Shown here piece after piece: positions 34,460-43,091 of a stretch of 54,236 nucleotides of DNA. The notes under the pieces are model-generated. The model was not told where the DNA came from and searched no databases. It saw nothing but the letters and a program-made list of their open reading frames with translations. Numbering within the stretch: the stretch's first letter is position 1; each line of letters begins with the position of its first letter. This stretch comes from Parachlamydiaceae bacterium. GTDB lineage: Bacteria; Chlamydiota; Chlamydiia; Chlamydiales; Parachlamydiaceae. The stretch lies in contig JACDHD010000008.1 of NCBI GenBank assembly GCA_013821265.1, positions 1-54,236 of the forward strand, written 5' to 3'. Made by a program: the position numbers and the translations under genes.

Positions 34460-35399
34460 CAGGAACTTGATGGTAGACAAGACCAGGATGGATCACAGCC
34501 CCTGCAGCACAGCGCACAGCTGATGCGAGGGATGCGAGTACCATCATAACGTTTCCCAATGGTAGATCAACTAGAAAGGAGGACATACAGGTTGTCTTTG
34601 GTATATTCTTCCATTGACCACAGTAAGCAAATGTAGCAATCACTAAGCCAAAAAAGGCTTGTGCAGCATAAGTCACCACTTTCCACAAACAATCTTTACG
34701 TGCTTTTAGAGAAAAGAAACCTACATTAGCAGTAGTGGATGACCCCGTTTCCGTAAAGGAGTCAATGATGTAGTTGGTAAATGGCAAAACAGTGTATTTT
34801 TCGGACCATTTCCACGAGACATCATTATAGGGCTTTAAGGTTTGCGCATAGCCACACTTTAGATGCATTGTGTTAGCAGCATCATTCATCTTAAACGAAG
34901 TACCAATCGGAGTTGGCATTTCTTGATGTCCCAATACGCGCATTACCATACGCAAGAGAAAGTAATACTTGCTGGACTCTCGTTGAGTATGATGATTTTG
35001 ATCGAGAATGAATCTTTCAAATTTAGCAGTAGGCTTATTTACCTCATCATTGCTGCCAGCTTGAGCCTTGAACGCCTCAGATTGGGGAGATTGTGCTGGT
35101 GGTTGCGTGAAAAGATTAAAAATAGCACCGCTATCTCGTAAAGCTTCTAAAGCAGCTGTTTGCTTTCCAAATTCTTTAGTTCCCATACGAGCTGATGCAG
35201 GCTTAAGACTCCATCCTATAGGAAGGCGTCGCTCGATCATAAAGCCACTTGTAACGATATTAGCTTCTGCAGCTTGTTGCTGGCCTTCTCGTTCTGCAGT
35301 AGCTTTAGCATCACCAGCGTGCGCTGCATCCGCTTGTGCTGCAGCCATTGTATAGCGATTCAGCAAATCTGAACTAACATAAACCGTCATTCCACTCAT
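34449..35399 (-). CDS. Hypothetical protein with C-terminal hydrophobic pair
   Basis: 316 residues, not recognised. The N-terminal half is Ala/Gln-rich and soluble (MSGMTVYVSSDLLNRYTMAA). Residues about 240-262 (VVTYAAQAFFGLVIATFAYC) and 275-305 (FLVDLPLGNVMMVLASLASA) are hydrophobic with a short polar gap, again an Inc-like arrangement but near the C-terminus. AAGAGG precedes the ATG by four bases. It could be an inclusion-membrane or outer-surface protein; this is inference. Confidence 0.6.
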   Translation of the reverse strand: MSGMTVYVSSDLLNRYTMAAAQADAAHAGDAKATAEREGQQQAAEANIVTSGFMIERRLPIGWSLKPASARMGTKEFGKQTAALEALRDSGAIFNLFTQPPAQSPQSEAFKAQAGSNDEVNKPTAKFERFILDQNHHTQRESSKYYFLLRMVMRVLGHQEMPTPIGTSFKMNDAANTMHLKCGYAQTLKPYNDVSWKWSEKYTVLPFTNYIIDSFTETGSSTTANVGFFSLKARKDCLWKVVTYAAQAFFGLVIATFAYCGQWKNIPKTTCMSSFLVDLPLGNVMMVLASLASAVRCAAGAVIHPGLVYHQVPVSK

Positions 35400-35876
35400 A
35401 AAACCTCTTTAGTTTTGCTTAAAAAAAAGAAGATTAACAGAAAGTTCGATTTTAATGAAGCATAATTAATATTGCTTAATTGTTTTTTTTATACAAATTT
35501 AGTTTCTAGACCTTTGAATCGCCCTAAAGGGCTCTGTTCTTCAGGTACGGTTTACCCACAGTGACCGAAGGGAACTGTGGGAACAGGTTTAATAAAAAAA
35601 TGAGCCCTTTAGGGCGACTCAATGAGTAAACATCCAAGTAGCATGTTAATACTGCCTTTCTTTGCGCCTTCGCGTCTTTGCGCTCTTTGCGTTGAAAAAA
35701 AAACCTCTGAAACCGCTACAGGGCAATCCTCACACAACTCTTCGAAACTTTTTTTTCAACGCAAAGAGCGCAAAGACGCGAAGACGCGAAGATGAATGAA
35801 AGGGAAAAAATAAAAACTACCACCTATTTAAAATTTGATATATAACTTGCTGGAAAAACTTTTTCGCGAGCTTTTT
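35400..35876. other. Non-coding stretch with two inverted repeats before rhs
   Basis: TCGCCCTAAAGGGCTC (35519-35534) and its complement (35602-35617) enclose CCCACAGTGACCG...CTGTGGG. A second pair, CTTCGCGTCTTTGCGCTC then TTTGCGTTGAAAA (35669-35701), faces its complement at 35749-35784. Both are typical of mobile palindromes. No gene is seen. Confidence 0.7.
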
Positions 35877-38800
35877 ATGTATTCTCGTCTCCTCTTTCCC
35901 CTATTTCTCCTAACAGCACTTTCTTTATTTTCTGACGAAAGTAAACCTCTCAATCCTGTTGTCCACACCACCATGAGCGTCTCCCCGCTCGTTCACGGAT
36001 GTGTCAATACAATTACTGGAGACTACGTCGAAACCGTACAGGATCTGGCTGTTGCAGGTCCAGAACCCCTCATTCTAGAACGCACACATTGCAGCTCTGA
36101 TGGTCGCATTTACTCCTTATACCAAGGTTGGCGCCACAGCTTTGACGGCTACATTAAAAATGAGTTGATTAATCAATATACTAGTTACATCATGGCGGAA
36201 TATACTCCGACATCTGGTACAGGAGGCATTTTTAGAGGAAACTATCGCAAACAGCATCCTGACGTCATTTCAACATTTCGTCCAGATTACAATCCAAAAG
36301 GCTTTACAAATTGCTGTTCAGGAATTTTGAGTGCGCGCACAAATCCCAAAAACACTGTCCTTGCATATGACAAGCATGCAAAAACTTTTCGTGCTACTAG
36401 CGCTGCAGGCACTCAATTTACATTTAAACGACGCCATAAATCTGACACTGTTTATCCTGTACGAACAGAAAAGCGCAAAAATGGTCACACCCTGTTCTAC
36501 AACTATGACCATGACGAATGTAATCTGACCAGCGTCAGCATGAAAGATGCGACAGCTCAGGTAAACTTCAATACGATCGATTTTCTTCACTATCAAAAAA
36601 ATTCAAAAAAAGAGGGCAAACGTCTCTTTGAAATTAAGGGAAGCGACGGACGCAGTGTTCAGTATGAACTGCAACCGACACGCAGCCATGCAACTGAAGA
36701 ACGGCACGCACAAGTAACTCACCATCATTATTACATCTCCAAAGTTTCCAGTGCTCATGCGCCTTCCATTGAATATGTTTATGACAAAAAAGAAGGTAAG
36801 AATAGTCGTTACCTTATTGAACGAAAAATGCCCAACGACCGCCTTCTAAAGATTAAATATTGCAATATCCATGATCATGTTGTCGCTCTATCTGCCCCTG
36901 TGGGTGTCGACAAGACGCCTATACAAATTTACCGTTTCTCCTATTACCCCAAGAGAACATGTATCGCCGATGACTACGGCACATGTATTGAACGTGGTCA
37001 AGACGGAACCACTGAAGTTTTAGATGCCGACGACAACAAAACCGAATACAAATACGACGTTGAGCGGCGCCTAAGAAAGATTAAGCATTTTTCAAAAAAT
37101 AATCTGGTCAGCAGGGAATCCTTTGAATGGGGACCGAACGACATCAAGTCTCAGGCAGGAAATCTTCTTTCCAAACGCCTAGAAGACCCCGCTTGTAACA
37201 TTGTTCTTGCCCACACCTTTATGTACGATGTGCATGGAAATGTCATAACTGACTGCTTTTTTGGCAACATCTCAGGGAATAGCCAACCGATCATTTGGGA
37301 TGAAAAAACACATCATCCTGTCCACAATGGTTGTGATGGCTACAGACATTATTACAGCTATAATGCTGAACACTTGATGACTTCAGAATCAGAAGAAAAT
37401 GGTCGCGGAGCCATCTACACATACATAGAAGGTACAGATCTTCTTGCAAGCAAATGCATCACAATGCACGGAGCGATCGTCTGCCGCCATTTTTACGAAT
37501 ATGACAGCAATGCTGTCCTCATTAAATGCATCGTAGATGACGGAACGACAGGCGATAAAAACAATTTGAAAGGCGTCACACAGCGTCACATCACAAAAAT
37601 TGAACCTAAAAAGAGTGCGCCTGTGGGTGCTCCTGAAGTCGTTAACAACTATTATTTAGATCTTGCCGCAAATAAAGAACGCCTCCTTAAAAGCCTCCAC
37701 AGATCATTCAACGCACAAGGTCAAATTTTAAAAGAAGCTCACAGCGATAGTAAAAACAACGTACGCTACACCTTAGAATGGCAATATGATGCACACGGCA
37801 ATGTGATCAGCGAAACAAACGCCCTTGGTCAAACACTCACACGCCAATTTGATGAAAACAACAACGTGATTTATGAAACTGGTTTTGTTCCTGGTCACTA
37901 CAAGGAACATACTTATGACTATTCCAATCGACTCATCAAAACCGTTGAAGTGCTATCTGACGGCACAAAAATGTCGAATGAGCATTCTTATGATCGCATG
38001 AGCAATCGCGTAGCAACAATTGACGCGTTTAACCAGAGAACCCAATTTACCTATGATGCGTTTGGACGCGTCATCAAAGTAACCTATCCTGAAGTGATCA
38101 ACGAACAAGGTAAGCTCGTTCAAACAGCCATAGAAAAAGGCTATGATATTCAAGGATATGAAATCTCCTACAAAGACCAGAACGGCTTTGAAATAAAAAC
38201 CAGATATAACGTTCATGGAAAACCGCTTTCACACCTATATCCAGACGGTTCTTCTGAATCCTTTAAGTACAATTTAGATGGAACATTGAAAGAATCGATA
38301 GCTAAAACCGGACTCATCACACGCTTCACCTATGACTGTTTAGGGCGCCTTTTAACAAAAGGAATCTATTCGGCTAATGGAACATTAATTAGCGAAACAT
38401 CCTCTACCTACAACACCTTTCACGTCACGTCTACAACCGACGCACAAGGCAATGTCACATTATTCAAATATGATGGGGCCGGACGCCTAATCGAAACGCT
38501 ACAAAATAAAAAACGCACAACGCTTGCGTATAATGAGCTTGGGCAATGTTTCAAAACGTGTGAATGGTATGGGGAATCCTCTAAAGCATATCGCATGATG
38601 CTCAAAGAATTTGACTTCTTAAATCGCGTGATTGAAGAACGCGTTGAAGATGGGCAAAATCCAGGAGAAGCGCTACGCCTCACACAAACAACGTATGATG
38701 CCAATGGCAATGTTGCTGAGTTCACACAGTTTTCTGAAGCAGGCAGCAGCACGACCTATACGACCTATAATGAACACAAACAGCCTCTAAAAATTATCAA

Positions 38801-41426
38801 TGCTGTTGGGGAAACGCGCTTTGAATACAATCACAAGGCGGTTAATGCGTGGGGTCAAACGGTTTTAGAAACGACACAAACAGATCCAAATGGAATCAAA
38901 ACCATCACCACCCATAATACTTTAGGCAAGGTTGCCTACACGCAGAAGAAAAATTCCTTAAACACGCTGCTTTGTAAAAAAGAGTTCTTTTATAGCAACA
39001 CAGGAGACTGTGTTTCGGCTGTCGATACCATTATTAATCCCGACGCTTCGTCGCGCAAAGTCACGACGCATTGGAATTTTAATGCGATGCATCAGTTGCT
39101 GGATCTCGTTGAGGCAGTGGGGACTCCGGAGCAAAAGCATACGCAACAGCGTTATAACAGCCGTGGTGAAAAGACACACACCATCAAGCCTGATGGAACA
39201 GCACTGCTGTACACTTACGATGCTAAAGGGCGCTTGGCATCGTTTACCAGTTCAGATAAATCCTTTACATACACATATGCGTATGATGTTGGCGACAATT
39301 TAATTGACGTTTATGACACTGAGCAAAAAACCCATACAGTGCGCACCTATGACCCTTATAACAATCTGATTGCAGAAGAGTTGGGAAATGGACAGCTGGT
39401 TAAGTATAGTTATGACTTATTGGGAAGGCCTGTTCATAATATACTGTCAGATGGTTCATCAGTTAAATACATCTATAATGCCAGCTATCTGCTGTCAGTG
39501 ATTCGTCAAGACAAGCAGAATAAACAGCAGTATCATTTGGACTACAGTCAGTACGATCAAAGTGGAAATGTGACAGCGATTCAGCTCCCAGGGAAGGCTG
39601 GCAAGATTTCATATAAGTATGATCTATTGGGACGTATTGAACAAGTGATCTCACCTGATCGTCAAGAGGATATGACCTACGATGCCGTTGGCAATTTGTT
39701 GACTCGCGGGATTAACGAAACTGGACGACGCACAAAGGAGACCTTTGCTTACAACGATCTGTATCAATTGATTTCCGAAAAAGGACGCATTGCACATAGC
39801 TACCAGTGCGATTCGATGTACAACTGTCTTAATAAAGATGGTAACAAGCGGAAATTTAATGCGCTCAATCAACTGTTGACTCATGACGATATCGCCTTTA
39901 AGTATGATGACAACGGTAATTTGATTGAAAAAGCAGTCAAAAGTGACAAGACAACCTATCAGTATGATGCCTTGGATCGATTGATTTCCGTTAATACTCC
40001 GCAGCAACAGATTCGCTATACCTATGACTCCTTTAACAGACGCTTAACTCGACAGTTTAAACCTAAAAGTGGTTCTGGAGTCACTGAAACGTTCTTATAT
40101 TTGGGCCAAAACGAGGTTGGGACTTGTAATGATAAAGGAGAAATCAAACAGTTGCGCATTCTAGGAGTCGGCCGTGGAGCAGAAATTGGAGCCACCGTTG
40201 CCATTGAGCTAAGCGGCAAGAATGTGATGTCTCCCATCCACGATCAGAATGGAAACATTGTTAAATTAGTTGATACCATTACAGGCAAGTGTGTTGAGAG
40301 CTATCAATTTAGTGGATTCGGGGAAGAAAAAATATACGCTGCAAATGGATCTGAGTGTGTTACGAGTGCTGTAGGGAATCCTTGGAGGTTTTCAAGTAAG
40401 CGCAAGGATGAGGAAACGGGCTTTGTCTACTTTGGAAGACGTTATTACGACCCAGAGATGTGTCGTTGGGTGACGCCCGATCCTATTGGATTCGATGGCG
40501 GCCCTAACTTGTACGCGTATGTGTTGAACAATCCCCTAACGCATATTGATCTGTATGGGTTGTGGGCTAAAGCAAGACAAGCAAGAATACGCGAAAATCG
40601 AGCTAACGGGGGTTGGGATCCGCTAGACACGGTGAGGGATAGTTTTAAGGCTGTAGGAAGATGTACTCGCGATTTCGCCAGAGATTTTATACCTGTTCCT
40701 GTAGTTGGAGATGCAATCCGAGGTGTCGGTAATCTTTTGTCCGGAGATCGACGCACTCTTGATGGTGTATTTTATGATCCTAGTGCATATACAACGAAGG
40801 TCGGTAACCATGCAACAGCATCTAACCATAGCGTAATGTGTTTAAATGGAATGTGCTATGAACCACGCGATGCGGAACTAATGGCTTCCCTCATTTCACA
40901 AGAAATAGGTGATAGACATGTCAATCTTGTATATAACCCTTCCATAGGTCTTCTGGGTGATATGTGTGAAGGAGGTGCTCAATTAGCTGGTATTGAAACA
41001 AAAATTGTTGAATATTTTAAGGAACAAATTATGCAACAATATAATGTCGTTGGCCCGGAGGGTTCAATAGATCTTAGAGATCACAGTCAAGGAGGACTTA
41101 TTACCTACCGTGTTCTTCAAAAATTACCACCCGAAGTACGTAGCATTATGCATGTGACAACGTATGGCACAGCTAAATGTATCTTCAGAAAAGAATTTGA
41201 CTTAGCTTCAGCAACAAATAACATTAGCAATTGGGATCCTATTCCTCTAATTGGAGATCCCTATAACTATCTTAAAGCCAGAATTTGTGGACATGAAGAC
41301 GTTGTATTTTTACCATCTAAAAAAGAGTGGTCGTTAATTCCATTTGATCACTCTTTTTCCGGTCCTACTTATCAAGGGGTCTGGAAAGAAGAGGCAAAGG
41401 TTATAAGAAACAATTTTAACTATTAA
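35877..41426 (+). CDS. Secreted Rhs/YD-repeat protein with lipase-like C-terminal domain
   Basis: An 1849-residue protein starting with a signal peptide (MYSRLLFPLFLLTALSLFS). Residues about 35-85 resemble the N-terminal Rhs domain (ITGDYVETVQDLAVAGPEPL). Many YD repeats follow (YDAHGNV, YDAFGRV, YDLLGR). The Rhs core hallmark FGRRYYDPEMCRWVTPDPIG through NLYAYVLNN is at about 1519-1562. The remaining ~287 residues are a separate tip. It has a VPVVGDAIRG hydrophobic segment, DHSQGG with Ser1737 in nucleophile-elbow position, NWDPIPLIGDP and DHSF, in the order Ser, Asp, His of lipase-like alpha/beta hydrolases. I infer a cell-surface or exported toxin aimed at lipids. The start at 35877 is chosen for the signal peptide; a TTG 42 bases upstream is less likely. 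Confidence 0.8.
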   Translation: MYSRLLFPLFLLTALSLFSDESKPLNPVVHTTMSVSPLVHGCVNTITGDYVETVQDLAVAGPEPLILERTHCSSDGRIYSLYQGWRHSFDGYIKNELINQYTSYIMAEYTPTSGTGGIFRGNYRKQHPDVISTFRPDYNPKGFTNCCSGILSARTNPKNTVLAYDKHAKTFRATSAAGTQFTFKRRHKSDTVYPVRTEKRKNGHTLFYNYDHDECNLTSVSMKDATAQVNFNTIDFLHYQKNSKKEGKRLFEIKGSDGRSVQYELQPTRSHATEERHAQVTHHHYYISKVSSAHAPSIEYVYDKKEGKNSRYLIERKMPNDRLLKIKYCNIHDHVVALSAPVGVDKTPIQIYRFSYYPKRTCIADDYGTCIERGQDGTTEVLDADDNKTEYKYDVERRLRKIKHFSKNNLVSRESFEWGPNDIKSQAGNLLSKRLEDPACNIVLAHTFMYDVHGNVITDCFFGNISGNSQPIIWDEKTHHPVHNGCDGYRHYYSYNAEHLMTSESEENGRGAIYTYIEGTDLLASKCITMHGAIVCRHFYEYDSNAVLIKCIVDDGTTGDKNNLKGVTQRHITKIEPKKSAPVGAPEVVNNYYLDLAANKERLLKSLHRSFNAQGQILKEAHSDSKNNVRYTLEWQYDAHGNVISETNALGQTLTRQFDENNNVIYETGFVPGHYKEHTYDYSNRLIKTVEVLSDGTKMSNEHSYDRMSNRVATIDAFNQRTQFTYDAFGRVIKVTYPEVINEQGKLVQTAIEKGYDIQGYEISYKDQNGFEIKTRYNVHGKPLSHLYPDGSSESFKYNLDGTLKESIAKTGLITRFTYDCLGRLLTKGIYSANGTLISETSSTYNTFHVTSTTDAQGNVTLFKYDGAGRLIETLQNKKRTTLAYNELGQCFKTCEWYGESSKAYRMMLKEFDFLNRVIEERVEDGQNPGEALRLTQTTYDANGNVAEFTQFSEAGSSTTYTTYNEHKQPLKIINAVGETRFEYNHKAVNAWGQTVLETTQTDPNGIKTITTHNTLGKVAYTQKKNSLNTLLCKKEFFYSNTGDCVSAVDTIINPDASSRKVTTHWNFNAMHQLLDLVEAVGTPEQKHTQQRYNSRGEKTHTIKPDGTALLYTYDAKGRLASFTSSDKSFTYTYAYDVGDNLIDVYDTEQKTHTVRTYDPYNNLIAEELGNGQLVKYSYDLLGRPVHNILSDGSSVKYIYNASYLLSVIRQDKQNKQQYHLDYSQYDQSGNVTAIQLPGKAGKISYKYDLLGRIEQVISPDRQEDMTYDAVGNLLTRGINETGRRTKETFAYNDLYQLISEKGRIAHSYQCDSMYNCLNKDGNKRKFNALNQLLTHDDIAFKYDDNGNLIEKAVKSDKTTYQYDALDRLISVNTPQQQIRYTYDSFNRRLTRQFKPKSGSGVTETFLYLGQNEVGTCNDKGEIKQLRILGVGRGAEIGATVAIELSGKNVMSPIHDQNGNIVKLVDTITGKCVESYQFSGFGEEKIYAANGSECVTSAVGNPWRFSSKRKDEETGFVYFGRRYYDPEMCRWVTPDPIGFDGGPNLYAYVLNNPLTHIDLYGLWAKARQARIRENRANGGWDPLDTVRDSFKAVGRCTRDFARDFIPVPVVGDAIRGVGNLLSGDRRTLDGVFYDPSAYTTKVGNHATASNHSVMCLNGMCYEPRDAELMASLISQEIGDRHVNLVYNPSIGLLGDMCEGGAQLAGIETKIVEYFKEQIMQQYNVVGPEGSIDLRDHSQGGLITYRVLQKLPPEVRSIMHVTTYGTAKCIFRKEFDLASATNNISNWDPIPLIGDPYNYLKARICGHEDVVFLPSKKEWSLIPFDHSFSGPTYQGVWKEEAKVIRNNFNY

Positions 41427-41465
41427 TTTTTTTGGTTTTTTGTGTAATTTTAATTCTCAAAAAAA

Positions 41466-41990
41466 ATGAGCTTTATGAAATATATAATTTTATTTATCGC
41501 CCTCATGAGTCATACATCCACATTTGCGTTGGAGAATCTAACAGGTCAAGGAACTCGCTTAGTTAGAGCATACACTAATCAAATGGAAAAGTTACTTGGT
41601 GTGAAATGTGTAAAATTTGACGGAAACTATGCAGGTGAAATTCGCATGATGGGAATGTGTTATCGCTTGCAACGTCATGTAAACTTAGAGCAAGCAAGGG
41701 CCCTTTATGCATATATGACTCAAGAATTTTTAGACTTAGCAAACAATGATAAGAAGGCCCGAATCGCGCTACATAACTATCCCGCCACCATCAATAACCT
41801 CAATCTACGCATTACTTTTTGTGATGCAAAAGATATGCCTTTACATTCTCCTTGTATTGCAGCGATTTCGGTAGAAAATGAGATCACAAAATACTATGTG
41901 GTCGAGAAGGATCTGGATTTTACTTTGTATTTTCAAGAACCATATTCTGAAACAGTGAGTCTAGCCAAATCAAAAAGTAGGGAAAATTAA
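41466..41990 (+). CDS. Secreted small protein, candidate immunity protein 1
   Basis: 174 residues with a signal peptide (MSFMKYIILFIALMSHTSTFA), so likely periplasmic. It is not recognised. The mature part contains NLEQARALYAYM, YPATINNLNLRITFCDAKD and ENEITKYYV, which align with the next gene's LEEARQLAVAM, ITFxD-like KIAFWDDQ and KDGIIQYFQ. The two are therefore diverged paralogues. It starts 39 bases after the Rhs gene. A secreted partner next to a secreted lipase-like toxin fits an immunity role; this is inference. Confidence 0.65.
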   Translation: MSFMKYIILFIALMSHTSTFALENLTGQGTRLVRAYTNQMEKLLGVKCVKFDGNYAGEIRMMGMCYRLQRHVNLEQARALYAYMTQEFLDLANNDKKARIALHNYPATINNLNLRITFCDAKDMPLHSPCIAAISVENEITKYYVVEKDLDFTLYFQEPYSETVSLAKSKSREN

Positions 41991-42610
41991 TGTTTTGGAA
42001 AGTAGTTTTTTTAATTACTCTTGTAGCGTTTAGCCCTGCTCTTGAAGGCCTTGCACCAAATCAAGAACAACTAAACAAAACGGTAACTTCCTTAATTCGT
42101 AATTTTGGTGATCAACAAGAGAAAAAATACAATTTAGTGTTTCTCACACATTGTACAGGTGTGAGCATTCTAGATTGTCCAGAAGTAATATGGGCATTCA
42201 ATTACCGCACAGACAAAAAATTAAAGTTGGAAGAGGCGCGACAGCTAGCTGTCGCAATGATCGATGACTATTGGCAATACTTTTCTAAAAATCCATTCTT
42301 TGAAAACTATTTGAAGGCATCTTTTGCCACCATAAGTTGGATGCCAAAAGACGTTACGCCAAAGCGTATCGGCTTTAAAATTGCCTTTTGGGATGATCAG
42401 GTGGACAGATATCCGCCGCCTTACATCAGTCAGATCAGGGTAAAAGACGGTATCATTCAGTATTTTCAGCGAGAACCAAATAGTCCTGCGCTACAAAAGC
42501 CTTTTGAGGAGACATTTGAGCAGGCTTTTGCGATTTACAATGCCTCTGTAGAAAAAAGGACAGAAAGGACAAAGGACGCAAACGACGAAAAGGACGTAAA
42601 GGACAAGTGA
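41990..42610 (+). CDS. Secreted small protein, candidate immunity protein 2
   Basis: 206 residues with a signal peptide (MFWKVVFLITLVAFSPALEG). Its ATG overlaps the preceding stop (TAATG), so the pair is translated together. It is a diverged paralogue of the previous protein. The last ~20 residues (EKRTERTKDANDEKDVKDK) are a charged tail encoded by a family E GGACGAAA tract and are probably not part of the original fold. Confidence 0.65.
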   Translation: MFWKVVFLITLVAFSPALEGLAPNQEQLNKTVTSLIRNFGDQQEKKYNLVFLTHCTGVSILDCPEVIWAFNYRTDKKLKLEEARQLAVAMIDDYWQYFSKNPFFENYLKASFATISWMPKDVTPKRIGFKIAFWDDQVDRYPPPYISQIRVKDGIIQYFQREPNSPALQKPFEETFEQAFAIYNASVEKRTERTKDANDEKDVKDK

Positions 42611-42730
42611 CAAAGGACGAAAAGGACAACCATCTCGTCCTTTGTCTTTTGCGTCGTTTTTCTTTAAAAAACGTTGACACCGATATCATGTTTCGTCCTT
42701 TTCGTCCTTTAGGTCCAAGCCTTGCCTTTG
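42560..42730. repeat. Family E tracts overlapping the second immunity candidate
   Basis: AAAGGACGCAAACGACG, AAAGGACGAAAAGGAC and, facing them, TCGTCCTTTGTC and TTTCGTCCTTTTCGTCC. The left part is translated as the 3' end of the gene ending at 42610. Confidence 0.65.
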
Positions 42731-42741
42731 TCCTATTCCTA

Positions 42742-42944
42742 AGCCAGGCCGTCCTCGGCCTGAAAGTAACCAGGGCGTCCCACCCTGCAAAAGGCTGAGT
42801 TATCTTGTTGTGCTGTAACCCATTTTCCGAGTAGCGACACCACCTGCCAGGTCATCCTTTTTCTACCAAACCATCCCGTTTGGCTACCTTCTTTTTTTGC
42901 AGGGCGGGACGCCCTGGTTACTTTCAGGCCGAGGACGGCCTGGC
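42742..42944. repeat. Inverted pair of family A repeats
   Basis: Copy 4 (42742-42792) is on the minus strand and copy 5 (42880-42944) on the plus strand. Over about 45 bases, including GGGACGCCCTGGTTACTTTC and GGCCGAGGACGGCCTGG, they differ at only a couple of positions. The pair encloses about 90 bases and could fold as one large hairpin. Confidence 0.8.
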
Positions 42945-43091
42945 TTCTTTTCAAAAGCTTAACGTGCATCACAAATTACCTAGTGGTCTAGTTCACCGAC
43001 ATCAATTAAACAAATAAAACAACTAAACAACATCAATCATTTACTTATTTAATTAAATTTAGTACACTTTCTTCTTTATTGGAGTTTTTTC
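42945..43091. other. AT-rich upstream region of the F-box gene
   Basis: Only A/T-rich sequence with ATCAATTAAACAAATAAAAC-like runs; no clear -10/-35 pair was assigned by eye. Confidence 0.4.

Noticed and set aside
35835-35876. TTG start 14 codons upstream for the Rhs protein
   Set aside because: The ATG at 35877 gives a standard signal peptide at once; the upstream residues would hide it.
42607-42972. Small frames between the Rhs cluster and the F-box gene
   Set aside because: They translate family A and E repeats (for example ...GLKVTRAS...) and appear in both orientations.
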